Positions 63,195-64,000 of a DNA stretch of 64,000 nucleotides are shown here, piece by piece. How positions within the stretch are numbered: position 1 is the stretch's first letter; every line of letters begins with the position of its first letter. Where the stretch lies: positions 1-64,000 of the forward strand of contig NZ_JARPQB010000005.1 of NCBI RefSeq assembly GCF_029478665.1, given 5' to 3'. Source of the stretch: Pseudomonas entomophila (GTDB lineage: Bacteria > Pseudomonadota > Gammaproteobacteria > Pseudomonadales > Pseudomonadaceae). The position numbers and the translations under genes are program-made. The notes beneath the pieces are model-generated. The model did no database searches. It was given only the letters and a program-made list of their open reading frames with translations, and was not told the DNA's origin.

Positions 63195-64000
63195 TCAGTG
63201 ATGCTTGCGCGGCACGGGCTTCAACAGCTCGTCCGGCGGCATCTCGCACTTGATCTTGCGCCCCAGCAGTTCCTCGATCGCCGGCAACTGGTACGAGTCG
63301 TCCTCACCGGCGAAGCTGATCGACACGCCACTGCTCCCCGCCCGCCCGGTACGGCCGATACGGTGCACGTAGTCGTCCGGATCCTCCGGCAGGGTGAAGT
63401 TGATCACGTGGCTGATGCCGTCGATGTGGATGCCGCGCCCGGCCACGTCGGTGGCCACCAGCACGCTGATGCGCCCCTCGCGGAAGTTCTCCAGGGTGCG
63501 GATGCGCTTGTGCTGCGGCACGTCGCCCGACAACTGGGCGGCGTTGATGCCATCACGCACCAGTTTTTCCTCGATGCGCCGCACTTCGTCCTTGCGGTTG
63601 GCGAACACCATCACCCGTTCCCACTTGTTCTGCGTGACCAGGTTGTACAGCAGCTTGTACTTGTCGCTGCCGGCCACGGCGTAGACATGTTGCTCGACGG
63701 TTTCGCTGGCGACGTTCTCCGGCTCGATCTCGACGATGGCCGGGTTGGTGGTCCACTGCTTGGCCAGGTTCATCACGTCGTCGGTGAAGGTGGCGGAGAA
63801 CAGCAGGGTCTGGCGTTCGCTCTTCGGTGGCGTCTGGCGAATGATCTGGCGGACCTGGGGGATGAAGCCCATGTCGAGCATGCGGTCGGCTTCGTCCAGC
63901 ACCAGTACCTCGACCATGTCCAGGTGCACCTCGCCGCGCTGGTTGAAGTCCAGCAGGCGGCCAGGGGTGGCCACCAGGATGTCGCAGTGGCGCGCTTCCA
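63195..64000 (-). CDS. rhlB: DEAD-box RNA helicase, RhlB type (5' end outside window)
   Basis: C-terminal part of a DEAD-box helicase; the frame stays open to the window edge. [23 protein letters not shown] (motif II), [11 protein letters not shown] (motif III), [16 protein letters not shown] and [10 protein letters not shown] (motif VI) are present. The short tail after motif VI (ending [10 protein letters not shown]) resembles Pseudomonas RhlB, a degradosome-linked helicase, more than RhlE. Confidence 0.88.
   Translation of the reverse strand, partial: EARHCDILVATPGRLLDFNQRGEVHLDMVEVLVLDEADRMLDMGFIPQVRQIIRQTPPKSERQTLLFSATFTDDVMNLAKQWTTNPAIVEIEPENVASETVEQHVYAVAGSDKYKLLYNLVTQNKWERVMVFANRKDEVRRIEEKLVRDGINAAQLSGDVPQHKRIRTLENFREGRISVLVATDVAGRGIHIDGISHVINFTLPEDPDDYVHRIGRTGRAGSSGVSISFAGEDDSYQLPAIEELLGRKIKCEMPPDELLKPVPRKHH

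Overview
The window looks like chromosomal DNA of a Pseudomonas, most likely the P. putida group. Most of it is high-GC. It carries many 35-bp-type REP palindromes of the P. putida kind, a complete alginate operon, and a run of genes (2-hydroxyacid dehydrogenase, FUSC efflux, MFS efflux, alg, yaaA, phoH-like, moaCDE, rhlB) in an order I remember from P. putida-type chromosomes. No rRNA, tRNA, CRISPR array or intact insertion sequence was seen.

Region 1 (1-8.07 kb) is an accessory, AT-richer island behind the 3' end of an rhs gene. The Rhs core ends in a deaminase-fold toxin tip and is followed by about ten small same-strand genes that look like immunity genes. They include three full paralogues and one decayed copy of one family, two paralogues of a second family, and Imm50-like, Imm33-like, DUF4265-like, Imm32-like and DUF1963 proteins. 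Each of the first five cassettes is followed by a copy of the same palindromic element (arms related to AAAGGGGCAGATTTATTTTC). This is the strongest candidate in the window for a poorly described system: an immunity bank built from repeat-bounded cassettes.

Region 2 (9-19.5 kb) holds two iron-uptake systems controlled by cell-surface signalling, placed head to head around Fur-box-like sites. On the minus strand is a FecI-FecR-FecA-type set. On the plus strand is DUF3649, PepSY, DUF3325, ECF sigma, FecR-like and a TonB-dependent siderophore receptor. In both, a REP pair lies between the anti-sigma gene and the receptor gene.

Region 3 (19.6-24.5 kb) has an AraC regulator, an EamA exporter and a GtrII-GtrA-GtrB O-antigen glucosylation operon.

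Region 4 (24.6-40.8 kb) has a 2-hydroxyacid dehydrogenase, a LysR gene divergent from a FUSC-type efflux operon, a PrlF-YhaV toxin-antitoxin pair, a universal stress protein, and a second LysR gene followed by an MFS-HlyD-outer-membrane-factor efflux operon. A 15-bp palindrome is present in front of both that LysR gene and the MFS gene. The outer-membrane-factor gene has a REP pair in its signal-peptide region, and the REP appears to supply the Shine-Dalgarno sequence and start codon.

Region 5 (40.8-57.9 kb) is the alginate operon algD-8-44-K-E-G-X-L-I-J-F-A on the minus strand, complete with a long upstream region. algK also has a REP pair in frame between its start codon and its lipobox. 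Region 6 (57.9-64 kb) has yaaA, a polysaccharide deacetylase-like gene, a PIN-PhoH ATPase, moaCDE and the 3' part of an rhlB-type helicase cut by the window edge.
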